NCBI RefSeq assembly: GCF_000949135.2
Contig: NZ_JTAN02000018.1
Coordinates: forward strand, 124,001-188,000
Direction: 5' to 3'
DNA from: Burkholderia sp. USMB20
Lineage (GTDB): Bacteria; Pseudomonadota; Gammaproteobacteria; Burkholderiales; Burkholderiaceae
DNA: 64,000 nt
Shown here: positions 55,231 through 63,553 of the stretch, in pieces
Layout of the letters: each line of letters starts with the position of its first letter
Position numbering within the stretch: position 1 is the first letter of the stretch
The notes under the pieces: model-generated
The model's input: only the letters and a program-made list of their open reading frames with translations
The model's database searches: none
Told to the model about the DNA's origin: nothing
Made by a program: the position numbers and the translations under genes

Positions 55231-56052
55231 TCACGCGCGGACGAACGCCAGCAGTTCGTCGTTCAGGCGTTGCGCGTGCGTCAGATACAGCGCGTGCGGC
55301 CCGCCCTCGTAGACGCTCAGCGTCGCTCGCGGCACGCGCTTCGCGGTCGCGGCGCCCGTCAGCGCGAGCGGCGCCGTCTGGTCGTCGTCGCCGTGAATCA
55401 CGAGCGTCGGCACGTCGAACCGGTCGAGATCCGCCCTGAAATCGGTTTCGGAAAACGCCCCGACGCAATCGAGCGTGCCCTTCAACCCGGCCTGCAACGC
55501 CATGAACGTGGTCCAGTCGAGCGCCGCGCGCGAGATCGTCGACGCGGGCCGGTTCGAACCGGTGAACAGCGGCCAGAAGTTCTCGAAGAACGCCGCGCGA
55601 TCCGCGACGATGCCCGAGCGAATGCCGTCGAACACGGCAACGTCGACACCGTCGGGATGATCGTCGCGGCGTGCGACCAGCGGCGTCACCGCGCCGATCA
55701 GCACGGCTTTCGCGATGTGCCGCGTACCGTGCCGGCCGATGTAGCGCGCCACCTCGCCGCCGCCCATCGAAAAGCCGACGAGCGTCACGTCGCGCAGCCC
55801 GAGCGTCTCGATCAGCGTCGCGAGATCGTCGGCCAGCGTGTCGTAGTCGTAACCCGTCCACGGCTGGCCGGAGCGGCCGAAGCCGCGCCGGTCGTAGGCG
55901 ATGCAGCGCATGCCGTGCGACGCGAGATGATGCATCTGGACGTCCCACATGTCCGCATTCAGCGGCCAGCCGTGGATGAACACGACCGGGCGGCCGGCGC
56001 CCCAGTCCTTGTAGTGAATCGAAACGCCGTCGCGTGTCGTGAACGTGCTCAT
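55231..56052 (-). CDS. Cofactor-free haloperoxidase-type alpha/beta hydrolase
   Basis: This 273-residue enzyme has the non-haem chloroperoxidase layout: FIHGWPLNADMW at the oxyanion region, nucleophile Ser95 in GFSMGGGE, Asp224 in HGDDDQTAPL and His253 in GGPHALYL. Family members are perhydrolases or esterases. It is a paralogue of the product of 56945-57916 (shared YIGRHGT and AKAVLIGAV segments) but has no export signal. It converges with the HD gene. Confidence 0.92.
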   Translation of the reverse strand: MSTFTTRDGVSIHYKDWGAGRPVVFIHGWPLNADMWDVQMHHLASHGMRCIAYDRRGFGRSGQPWTGYDYDTLADDLATLIETLGLRDVTLVGFSMGGGEVARYIGRHGTRHIAKAVLIGAVTPLVARRDDHPDGVDVAVFDGIRSGIVADRAAFFENFWPLFTGSNRPASTISRAALDWTTFMALQAGLKGTLDCVGAFSETDFRADLDRFDVPTLVIHGDDDQTAPLALTGAATAKRVPRATLSVYEGGPHALYLTHAQRLNDELLAFVRA

Positions 56053-56119
56053 GCGGATTCCTCGGTGGTGATCAGGCGGCCGCCGGCCGGTGCCGACGGA
56101 CGGCGCGCGGGGTGCCGCG

Positions 56120-56545
56120 TCATGACCGCGACAGCCTGGCGATGAAGCGGTTCAGCTCGGACGTGAGGATCACGTCCCGATAGTTCGCCGGGCGCTTCGC
56201 GCCGCGCCATTGCGGCTTGTAGATCGCATCGCCGGCACGGATCGTGATGCCGGTCAGCGCGCAGCGCCCGAGACCGCGCGACTTGGCGCTGATCCAGCGC
56301 TGCTCGTCGTAGCGAAAGCGCGTGGGATCGCTCCACGATATCAGGACCGACGAATCGGTCTGCCGCTCGGCCGCGACGATCGCGCACCGGCGGCGCATGC
56401 CGTCGCTCGACGCGGCCGGCACTTCGTCGCGGTGGCGACGGCACGCGGCGTCCGGGTCGCGAAGTGGCGGCGGCGCGTGGTGACGCGCCGCGGCCGACGG
56501 GTCGAGCAGCGTCATCACGTGTTCCCAGCGATTGAAGGCGTCCAT
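56120..56545 (-). CDS. DUF3331-like protein
   Basis: The 141-residue protein resembles the DUF3331 family common in Burkholderia. The core reads VLISWSDPTRFRYDEQRW, then GRCALTGITIRAGDAIYKP, which suggests a small zinc-ribbon-like or SH3-like domain with one conserved Cys. No function is known. The ATG at 56545 (MDAFNRWEHV) is preferred; another is at 56515. It is the next gene upstream of the haloperoxidase gene on the same strand. Confidence 0.72.
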   Translation of the reverse strand: MDAFNRWEHVMTLLDPSAAARHHAPPPLRDPDAACRRHRDEVPAASSDGMRRRCAIVAAERQTDSSVLISWSDPTRFRYDEQRWISAKSRGLGRCALTGITIRAGDAIYKPQWRGAKRPANYRDVILTSELNRFIARLSRS

Positions 56546-56944
56546 GGCGGCGTATCCGGGCAAGTGGCGACGGGCCGGATGTCTCGCACCCGCACGCATC
56601 GCGATGCGTCATCCGCCGCCGCGAACCGGCAAGATCCGCGACGGGATGACCTGATGCCGACGATAGCGGGCCGCCGCTGAAGAGTCTTTACGGCGGGCTT
56701 AATTTTTCTGGCGGGCGCGCTCGCGCGGCGCGCCGCGGCCGCGTTCACGACAATTCAGCACGATTTCAGTACGCGCCGCGCGGTCGCGGGATAGCCTCCT
56801 GTCGGCGTTCGTTCGTGCCCTTGCGTGCCTGCCGGCGCGCGAACGCGAACACGCCGGCCGCCCGCGCGAGCGCCGCTCGCGGGCGGATCCGAAACCCTTC
56901 AAATCCAACGCGGCACCATTGCACCGCACGTTCAAGGAGTCCTC
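56546..56944. other. Intergenic region upstream of the exported haloperoxidase gene
   Basis: This 399-base gap separates the divergent DUF3331 and haloperoxidase genes. It holds three helically spaced TTCA(G/C) elements at 56744-56769 and an AT-rich patch at about 56680-56710. No gene is visible. Confidence 0.6.
56744..56769 (+). promoter_or_regulatory. Three phased TTCA(G/C) direct repeats
   Basis: TTCAC at 56744 and TTCAG at 56754 and 56765 are spaced by 10 and 11 bases, one helical turn each. OmpR-family regulators bind such direct repeats. They lie about 180 bases upstream of the haloperoxidase start. A very similar array lies just after that gene. Confidence 0.45.
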
Positions 56945-57916
56945 ATGCGTCCCGCAGATCACGACGCCATTCCCTCGGCGCGCCGCCGAGACATGCTGCT
57001 GGCCGGCGCGACCGCCGTTGCCGCCGCCGCGCTGCCGGCCGCTGCCGCCGCCGCCCCCAAACACGCCGCTTCCGCCCATCAAGGAGCCCATGCGATGAAC
57101 ACGATCACCACCAAAGACGGTACGCAGATTTACTTCAAGGACTGGGGCAGCGGCCGTCCGGTCGTGTTCTCGCACGGCTGGCCGCTGTGCGCCGATGCGT
57201 GGGACGCGCAGATGCTGTTCCTCGTGCAGCACGGCTACCGCGTGATCGCGCACGACCGGCGCGGTCACGGCCGCTCGAGCCAGCCGTCGCAAGGCAACGA
57301 CATGGACACGTACGCCGACGACCTGGCGGCGCTGATGAATGCGCTCGACCTGCGCGAGGCCACGCTCATCGGCCATTCCACCGGCGGCGGCGAAGTCGCG
57401 CACTACATCGGCCGGCACGGCACGAAGCGCGTGGCGAAGGCCGTGCTGATCGGCGCGGTGCCGCCGCAGATGGTGAAATCGGCGTCGAATCCGGGCGGCC
57501 TGCCGATGGACGTGTTCGACGGCATCCGCAAGAACGTCGCCGAGAACCGTTCGCAGTTCTACAAGGATCTCGCGGTGCCGTTCTTCGGCTTCAACCGGCC
57601 GAACGTCAAGGTGTCGCAGGGCACGATCGACGCGTTCTGGGCGCAGGGCATGATGGGCGGCGTGTACGGCCAGTATCAGTGCGTCAGGGAATTCTCCGAG
57701 GTCGACTACACAGAGGACCTGAAGAAGATCGACGTGCCGACGCTGATCCTGCACGGCGACGACGACCAGATCGTGCCGATCGACGATTCGGCGCGCCTGT
57801 CCGCGAAGATCGTGAAGCATGCGCAGCTGAAGGTGATCCCCGGCGGCGCGCACGGGATGTGCGTCGTCAACGCCGACCTGATCAATGCCGAACTGCTCGC
57901 GTTCCTGAAGGCGTAA
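56945..57916 (+). CDS. Alpha/beta hydrolase (haloperoxidase type) with twin-arginine-like leader
   Basis: The 323-residue form begins with a leader containing RRR before a hydrophobic Ala-rich stretch ([19 protein letters not shown]), a likely Tat signal. The hydrolase core has [12 protein letters not shown], Ser145 in GHSTGGGE, Asp274 in HGDDDQIVP and His303 in GGAHGMCV. An AAGGAG ribosome site precedes the ATG at 56945. A second AAGGAG precedes an internal ATG at 57095, where the core ([10 protein letters not shown]) starts. So an exported and a cytoplasmic form may both be made. Confidence 0.9.
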   Translation: MRPADHDAIPSARRRDMLLAGATAVAAAALPAAAAAAPKHAASAHQGAHAMNTITTKDGTQIYFKDWGSGRPVVFSHGWPLCADAWDAQMLFLVQHGYRVIAHDRRGHGRSSQPSQGNDMDTYADDLAALMNALDLREATLIGHSTGGGEVAHYIGRHGTKRVAKAVLIGAVPPQMVKSASNPGGLPMDVFDGIRKNVAENRSQFYKDLAVPFFGFNRPNVKVSQGTIDAFWAQGMMGGVYGQYQCVREFSEVDYTEDLKKIDVPTLILHGDDDQIVPIDDSARLSAKIVKHAQLKVIPGGAHGMCVVNADLINAELLAFLKA

Positions 57917-57958
57917 GCGCTGCGGCACGGCGCGCGCGGCCCTGGCGCCGGCGCGCCG

Positions 57959-57983
57959 TTCAGGAAGATTCAGGAATTTTCAG
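57959..57983 (+). repeat. Three TTCAG repeats with exact 10-base period
   Basis: TTCAG occurs at 57959, 57969 and 57979, with TTCAGGAA in the first two. The array lies between the convergent 3' ends of the haloperoxidase and MFS genes, so it is not in an obvious promoter. It matches the array upstream of the same gene in spacing and core. Confidence 0.6.
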
Positions 57984-58046
57984 GCCGGCGCCATTCCGTC
58001 GCGGCGAGCGCGATCGCTAAGATCGTCGCTGCGCGATGCCGGGGGC

Positions 58047-59633
58047 TCATGGCGACGGCGCGCGCGCCGGCCTGAGCAGGATGCCGATCAACACTCCCGC
58101 GACGGCGAACGCCATCGCGACCCGGAAATTGTCCGCGAGCGCGAGCGTGGTCGCCTGGACCCGGACCGCCCGGTCGAGCAGCGCATAGGTCGCCTGGTCG
58201 CCCGTGGCGAAGGTGGCGCCGTGCGACACGAGCGACGCCGCGCCAGCCCGCAGCCGCGCGAGCGTTTGCGGATCAGACAGCGTGACATGCAGACCGACGA
58301 GATTCGAATGGGTAGCCTCCATGATGCGCTGGATCACCGCGATCGACGTCGTGCCGAGCTGCCCGCTCAGCAGGCGCGTCGTCTGCACGACGGCGCCGAA
58401 CGTCAGCGCGTGCTCGGCCGTCACATGCTTGCCGAAGAAGAAGATGACCGACGTGAGCGCCATCGTCTGGCCCAGCGCCTGGAGCAGTTGCGACGGGATG
58501 AAGTCGGGCTCGGCCCACGCGGGCGTGAGACGCGCGCCGAGCGCGAACGCGACCGCCACCATCAGGAAACCGGCCACGATCAGCCGGCGCGGATCGACGC
58601 GCTGCAGCAGCCACGCGACGCACGGCGCGAACAGCAATTGCGGAATCGCGATCCAGCGCAGCGTATCGCCGATCTGCAGCGGGCGAAGCCCGTAAGTGCT
58701 CGCGAGAAACACCGACGGAATGAAGCTCGTGTTGAGCACGGTAAAGCGCACGAGACCGACGAGCAGGATCAGCAGCGCGACGTTGGGCAGCGCGAGGTAG
58801 CCGAGATCGAGCCCGGCCTGCCGGGACGTGAGTTCGTGGATCAGGAACGCGGCAATCATCAGGATGCCGATGCACAGCAGCGCGACGATCAGCGGCGACT
58901 GGAACCAGAACAGCCGTTCGCCCTGGTCGAGCGCGATGCACAGGCACGCGAACCCGCCGGCGCCGAGCAGCATGCCGCGCGTATCGATGCCGGACACGAA
59001 ACGCTTGACCGGCTCGTTCGACAGCGACAGCAACAGGCAGACGATGAACGGCACCGTCAGCAGCGCGTTCTGCCAGAACAGCCAGCGCCAGCTCAGGTGT
59101 TCGCTGTACCAGCCTTCGAGCGTCGCGGACAGGTTCAGCGACATCTCGAGGTTCATCGCATACGCGGCGATGCCGAACGGGATCAGCCGCGGCGGCAGCG
59201 TACGCACGACGAACCCGACGGTCAGCGGCACGAACACGCCGGACGCGAAGCCGGCGAGGCTCTGGAACGCGATGAAGGTGCCGAAGTTCGTGCACAGCGG
59301 CAGCACGGTTTCGACGACGAGAAACACCGAGGCGCCCGCCAGCAGCACGCGGCGCGTGCCGAACACGAAGGCCGCCGCGATCGCGAGCGGGCCGACGAAC
59401 ATCTGCGACGCGGTGAACGCCGTGTTGATCCACGCGCCTTCGTCGAACCCGACGCCGAGCGCGCCGCGCACGTCGGCGAGCCCGAGCGACGTGATGCGCG
59501 ACGTCAGCGTCGCGATGATCGCGCCGAGCAGCACGGACGCGATCGCGGCGATCGAGCGAAACGTCGGTATGTCGGCGGCCGGCGCGGCGGCCGGCCCCGG
59601 TGTCGCGCCACCGGGGGCGAACGTGGTGTTCAT
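58047..59633 (-). CDS. DHA2-family (EmrB/QacA-type) MFS drug efflux transporter
   Basis: This 528-residue membrane protein has about 14 hydrophobic segments. It shows DHA2 features: GFDEGAWINTAFTASQMFVGPL near the second helix, LSWRWLFWQNALLTVPF after helix five, and a long loop before the last helix (VSHGATFATGDQATY). With the divergently encoded HlyD adaptor and NodT channel it would form an efflux system across both membranes. The starts of the two transcription units are only 83 bases apart, so they share a promoter region. Confidence 0.92.
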   Translation of the reverse strand: MNTTFAPGGATPGPAAAPAADIPTFRSIAAIASVLLGAIIATLTSRITSLGLADVRGALGVGFDEGAWINTAFTASQMFVGPLAIAAAFVFGTRRVLLAGASVFLVVETVLPLCTNFGTFIAFQSLAGFASGVFVPLTVGFVVRTLPPRLIPFGIAAYAMNLEMSLNLSATLEGWYSEHLSWRWLFWQNALLTVPFIVCLLLSLSNEPVKRFVSGIDTRGMLLGAGGFACLCIALDQGERLFWFQSPLIVALLCIGILMIAAFLIHELTSRQAGLDLGYLALPNVALLILLVGLVRFTVLNTSFIPSVFLASTYGLRPLQIGDTLRWIAIPQLLFAPCVAWLLQRVDPRRLIVAGFLMVAVAFALGARLTPAWAEPDFIPSQLLQALGQTMALTSVIFFFGKHVTAEHALTFGAVVQTTRLLSGQLGTTSIAVIQRIMEATHSNLVGLHVTLSDPQTLARLRAGAASLVSHGATFATGDQATYALLDRAVRVQATTLALADNFRVAMAFAVAGVLIGILLRPARAPSP

Positions 59634-59716
59634 CGTCGAGCGGCTCCCGCATATGAGGCTCGCGCAAGCATAGCGCGATACGAAGAAAGTCGTCCGTACG
59701 ATGGAGTATCCCGACC

Positions 59717-60745
59717 ATGACCCCGAACCCGCCGGACTCGCCGTCCGTTCCCGCCGCGCGTTCGCGCAAGTGGCCGGTCGTGCTGATCGCCGCCGGCGCG
59801 CTGCTGCTCGTCGCGCTGCTGGTCTACGAATACGATGCGCACGAGCGCGGCACCGACGACGCGTACGTGACCGGCCATCTGCACGTGATCTCGCCGCGCG
59901 TGGCCGGCACGGTCGAGCGCGTGCTGGTGGACGACAACCGGTTCGTGCATGCGGGCGAGCCCCTCGTGCGGCTCGACCCGCGCGATTTCGACGTGCGCGT
60001 CGCGCTGCAGCGGGCGCGCGTCGCGCAGGCCCACGCCGATGCGAGCCGCGCGAAGGCGCTGGTCGAGCAGGCCGACGCGACGCGCGTGTCGGCGCATGCG
60101 GATGCCGAGAAGGCCGAGCTCGATTACGCGCGGGCCCGCGAGCTGACCCGCGAAACGCCGCGCGGGCTGTCGCAGCAGGAATTCGATGCGGCCAACGCGG
60201 CCCGCAAGTCCGCCGGCGCGCGCATCGACGCGGCCGACGCGCAATGGCGCAGCGCGCAGGCCGCGTGGCAGGCGGCGGCGGCCGTGTCGAACCAGAACGA
60301 CGCCGAATTGCGCGACGCGGAACTCCAGTTGCAATACACGACCGTCGTCGCGCCGTCCGACGGTTATGTCGGCAAGAAGACCGTCGAGACCGGCGAGCAC
60401 GTCGCGCCCGGCCAGGCGCTGCTCACGCTCGTCGAGCCGCATCCGTGGGTGGTCGCGAACTTCCGCGAAACCCAGCTGCGGCACGTGCGCACCGGCGACG
60501 CCGTGCAATTGCGCTTCGACGCGCTGCCGGAGCGGACCTTCAGCGGCCACGTCGACAGCCTGTCGCCCGCGACCGGCGGGCAGTTTTCGCTGCTGCCGCC
60601 CGACAACGCGACCGGCAACTTCACGAAGGTCACGCAGCGGGTGCCCGTGAAGATCCTGCTCGACGGGCAAGCGGTGACCGAGCCGCGCATCCGGCCCGGC
60701 CTGTCGGTCGTCGTCACGCTGCAACCCGAGCGCGCGCAGCCATGA
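59717..60745 (+). CDS. HlyD/EmrA-family efflux adaptor (membrane fusion protein)
   Basis: The 342-residue protein has one N-terminal helix (about 20-40, VVLIAAGALLLVALLVYEYD), then the biotinyl-lipoyl halves (TDDAYVTGHLHVISPRVAGTV and VVAPSDGYVGKKTVETGEHV), a long alpha-helical hairpin rich in Ala/Glu (about 90-200) and a beta-barrel. That is the EmrA layout. It overlaps the outer-membrane channel gene by four bases and works with the divergent MFS pump. Confidence 0.94.
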   Translation: MTPNPPDSPSVPAARSRKWPVVLIAAGALLLVALLVYEYDAHERGTDDAYVTGHLHVISPRVAGTVERVLVDDNRFVHAGEPLVRLDPRDFDVRVALQRARVAQAHADASRAKALVEQADATRVSAHADAEKAELDYARARELTRETPRGLSQQEFDAANAARKSAGARIDAADAQWRSAQAAWQAAAAVSNQNDAELRDAELQLQYTTVVAPSDGYVGKKTVETGEHVAPGQALLTLVEPHPWVVANFRETQLRHVRTGDAVQLRFDALPERTFSGHVDSLSPATGGQFSLLPPDNATGNFTKVTQRVPVKILLDGQAVTEPRIRPGLSVVVTLQPERAQP

Positions 60746-62190
60746 TCCGCATCGCCGCCCCGTTCGCCGCCCTGTTCGCGGCCTGCCTGCTGAGCGCATG
60801 CACGATCGCGCCGCGGCCGCTTGCGCCCGTACCGGTCGGACCGGACCCGTTCCGCCATGCGGACGCTGCGAACCCACCCGCCGCGCCGCTCGCCGAGTGG
60901 CCCGCATGGTTCGGCGCGCCGCCGCTCGTCACGCTCGTCGAGGCCGCGCTCGCCGGCAATCCCGACCTTCGCGCCGCCGCGGCGCGCGTCGACCAGGCGC
61001 AGGCGCTGCTCGGCGTGCGCGAAGCCGCGCTGGCGCCCACCGTCGGTGTCGCGCCGTCGTTCAGCCGCTCGCGCGTGTCGGGCACGGTCGACAACGCATT
61101 GCCGAAACGCACGATGCACAACTGGTCGGTGCCGTTCACCGCGAGCTACGAAGTCGATCTGTGGGGCCGCCTGCGCGGCGACGCCGAGATTGGCCGGCAG
61201 AACGTGCTGCAGGCGGACGCGGATCGCGCGGCGGTGCGCCTGCGCGTGGCGACCGACGTCGCGGCCGACTACCTGACGCTCCATTTCGTCGAACAGGATC
61301 TCGCGACGCTCGCGCGCGCGATCGAGCTGCGCCGCACCGCGCTCGACGTGATCGCCGCGCGCGTGCGGGCCGGCGCGGCGAGCGATCTCGACGCGCTGCG
61401 CGCGTCGGCCGATCTCGATACGGCACGCGCCGATCTCGCGGACAGCCGCCGGCTGCGCGAGAACCTCGTCGACGCGCTCGCCGTGCTGACCGGCGTGTCG
61501 CCGAGCGCATTCGCCGTCGCGCCCACCGCATCGCTCGTGCGCGTGCCGGACGTGCCGCCCGGGCTGCCGTCCGCGCTGCTCGCGCAACGGCCCGACGTCT
61601 ACGCGGCCGCGCGCCGTGCCGACGCGGCGTCGCTCGAGATCGGCGTCGCCCGCACCGCGTGGCTGCCGACGTTGACGCTGACCGCACAGGGCGGTTTCGC
61701 GAGCCGCGATCTCGGCACGTTTCTCGATCGCAACAGTTCGCTGTGGGGGCTCGGCGCGAGCGTCGCCGAAACGCTGTTCGACGGCGGCAAGCGCGACGCC
61801 GCGGTGGCCGCCGCGACGGCCGGCGCGGACCTCGCCGACGCGAACTATCGCGCGACCGCGCTCGGCGCGCTGCGCGAGGTTCAGGACGCGCTCAACGACA
61901 TCGCCGCGCAGAAGGAGCGGATCGCGCGCTACGACAGCGCGGCGCACGCGACCGAGGCAGCCGCGCGGTTGTCGCTGAGCCGTTATGCGCACGGCTACGT
62001 CAGCTATCTCGAGGTGATCGACGCGGACCGCGATGCACTGAGCGCGCAACGCCAGCTGATTCACAGCCGCCAGTCGCTCGCCATCGCGACGATCGGCCTG
62101 GTGCGCGCGCTGGGCGGCGGATGGACGCCGCCGGCGTCGGCGCCGGTGTCGGCGTCGTCCGGCGACGCACGTCGCGCCGGACGCTTGTGA
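60742..62190 (+). CDS. NodT-family outer-membrane efflux lipoprotein
   Basis: The 482-residue protein has a lipobox (LLSAC, Cys19) and the two TolC-like repeats of NodT/OprM channels: EAALAGNPDLRAAAARVDQAQALLG and FTASYEVDLWGRLRGD in the first, RPDVYAAARRADAASLEIGVAR and ALREVQDALNDIAAQKER in the second (each in successive segments). It exports drugs received from the adaptor. Its ATG overlaps the adaptor stop. Confidence 0.95.
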   Translation: MIRIAAPFAALFAACLLSACTIAPRPLAPVPVGPDPFRHADAANPPAAPLAEWPAWFGAPPLVTLVEAALAGNPDLRAAAARVDQAQALLGVREAALAPTVGVAPSFSRSRVSGTVDNALPKRTMHNWSVPFTASYEVDLWGRLRGDAEIGRQNVLQADADRAAVRLRVATDVAADYLTLHFVEQDLATLARAIELRRTALDVIAARVRAGAASDLDALRASADLDTARADLADSRRLRENLVDALAVLTGVSPSAFAVAPTASLVRVPDVPPGLPSALLAQRPDVYAAARRADAASLEIGVARTAWLPTLTLTAQGGFASRDLGTFLDRNSSLWGLGASVAETLFDGGKRDAAVAAATAGADLADANYRATALGALREVQDALNDIAAQKERIARYDSAAHATEAAARLSLSRYAHGYVSYLEVIDADRDALSAQRQLIHSRQSLAIATIGLVRALGGGWTPPASAPVSASSGDARRAGRL

Positions 62191-62293
62191 CGCTGCACGA
62201 ACGCGCGCCGCGCGTTCGCTGGAACGGCGTCAGACGTTTTCATGCCGCTCTTAAGCTTACCTAACGTTTTTGCGTTGTTGCACGGTCACCTGC

Positions 62294-62980
62294 TCAGTCA
62301 CCCGCTCTGCCACCCGCCCCCGCCGGGCGCACGCCGAGCGCTTCGGCCTGGCGCACGAGATCCGGCAGCGTGCGGACCTGCATCTTCTTCATCACCTGCG
62401 CACGATGCACCTTCACCGTGATTTCCTGCAGCCCGAGATTCGACGCGATCTGCTTGTTCATCAGGCCCGCGATCACCTGGCTCATCACTTCGCGTTCGCG
62501 CGGCGTCAACGACGCATAGGCCTGCCGCACCGCATCCAGCGCACGCTCGCGCGCGAGGCGTTCGCCGTCGCGGGCCAGCGCGCGGCCGACGGCATCGAGC
62601 ATCGTGTCGTCGTCGAACGGCTTGGTCAGGAAATCGAGCGCGCCGCCCTTCATGGCCTTGACGGTGGTGGCCACGTCGCCGTAACCCGTCATGAACAGGA
62701 TCGGCACGTTCAGGCCCGCGCGCACCGCTTCCTCCTGGACGGCAAGTCCGCTCTCGTCGGCCAGGCGCACGTCGAGGATCAGGCAGCTCGGCACGTCGGG
62801 CCGCTCGAATGCGAGGAACGCGCGCGACGACGCGAACGTCTCGACGCGAAACCCGGCCGAACGCAACAGTGCGCTCAGCGCGCGCCGCAGCGTTTCGTCG
62901 TCGTCGACCACATAGACGATCGGCGCGGGATCGCCCGCGCCCTGGTGACGGTTCGAAGTCATATCCGGCGTGCTCGCCAT
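62294..62980 (-). CDS. FixJ-family (NarL-type HTH) response regulator
   Basis: The 228-residue protein has a receiver with acidic pocket VVDDDE (residues 25-29), phospho-Asp70 in LILDVRLAD and Lys120 in DFLTKPFDD. A LuxR/NarL helix-turn-helix follows at about 165-210 (LTPREREVMSQVIAGLMNKQIA). This is the FixJ/TodT type. GGGGAA seven bases ahead supports the ATG at 62980. It is 100 bases downstream of a receiver-only gene, the usual arrangement in a phosphorelay. The kinase is not in the window. Confidence 0.93.
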   Translation of the reverse strand: MASTPDMTSNRHQGAGDPAPIVYVVDDDETLRRALSALLRSAGFRVETFASSRAFLAFERPDVPSCLILDVRLADESGLAVQEEAVRAGLNVPILFMTGYGDVATTVKAMKGGALDFLTKPFDDDTMLDAVGRALARDGERLARERALDAVRQAYASLTPREREVMSQVIAGLMNKQIASNLGLQEITVKVHRAQVMKKMQVRTLPDLVRQAEALGVRPAGAGGRAGD

Positions 62981-63080
62981 CGCATTCCCCGTGTAGGCAT
63001 CCGCTTCATTATCGAATGATAAACCGAGAAAAGTCCGGGCGGACACGCCGGCGCGCGCGGCATGACGGCGGACGCGCCGC

Positions 63081-63452
63081 TCACGCGGGCGGTGTGCCGG
63101 ATGCGACCTGATCGATCAGGTCGAGCAGGTCGTCCGATGGAAACGGCTTGCGCAGGAACGCGACCGCGCCTTGCGCGAGCGCCCGGCGGACCGACTCGTC
63201 GTCGCCGTGCGCCGACATCAGGATGACCGGCAGCGCCGCGTTGCGCTGCACCAGCAGGCGCTGGACGTCGAGACCGCCCATCCCTTTCATCTTCAGGTCG
63301 AGCAGCACGCACGCCGCGTCGTCCAGCGGGCCGGTCGCGAGAAATTCCTCGCCCGACTCAAACGGCAATGCGGTATGGCCCGCCGATTTCAGCAGGCTGG
63401 CAAGACTCTTTCGGACCGACGCATCGTCATCGATGATGCAAACAAGGGCCAT
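63081..63452 (-). CDS. Receiver-only response regulator (CheY-like)
   Basis: This 123-residue protein is a single receiver domain: acidic pocket CIIDDDAS (residues 5-12), phospho-Asp52 in VLLDLKMKGM and Lys102 in FLRKPFPSDD. With no output domain it probably works as an intermediate or sink in a relay with the FixJ-type gene next to it. Confidence 0.92.
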   Translation of the reverse strand: MALVCIIDDDASVRKSLASLLKSAGHTALPFESGEEFLATGPLDDAACVLLDLKMKGMGGLDVQRLLVQRNAALPVILMSAHGDDESVRRALAQGAVAFLRKPFPSDDLLDLIDQVASGTPPA

Positions 63453-63553
63453 GAAATAAAAACCTAAATGGTGTCAATCGAGGTGAGCGCCGTGCGGTTC
63501 ATGCCGCATCGACAGGCGCCGCCGCTGCGCGCCAGGTCCGCGCAGCCCGGCAG

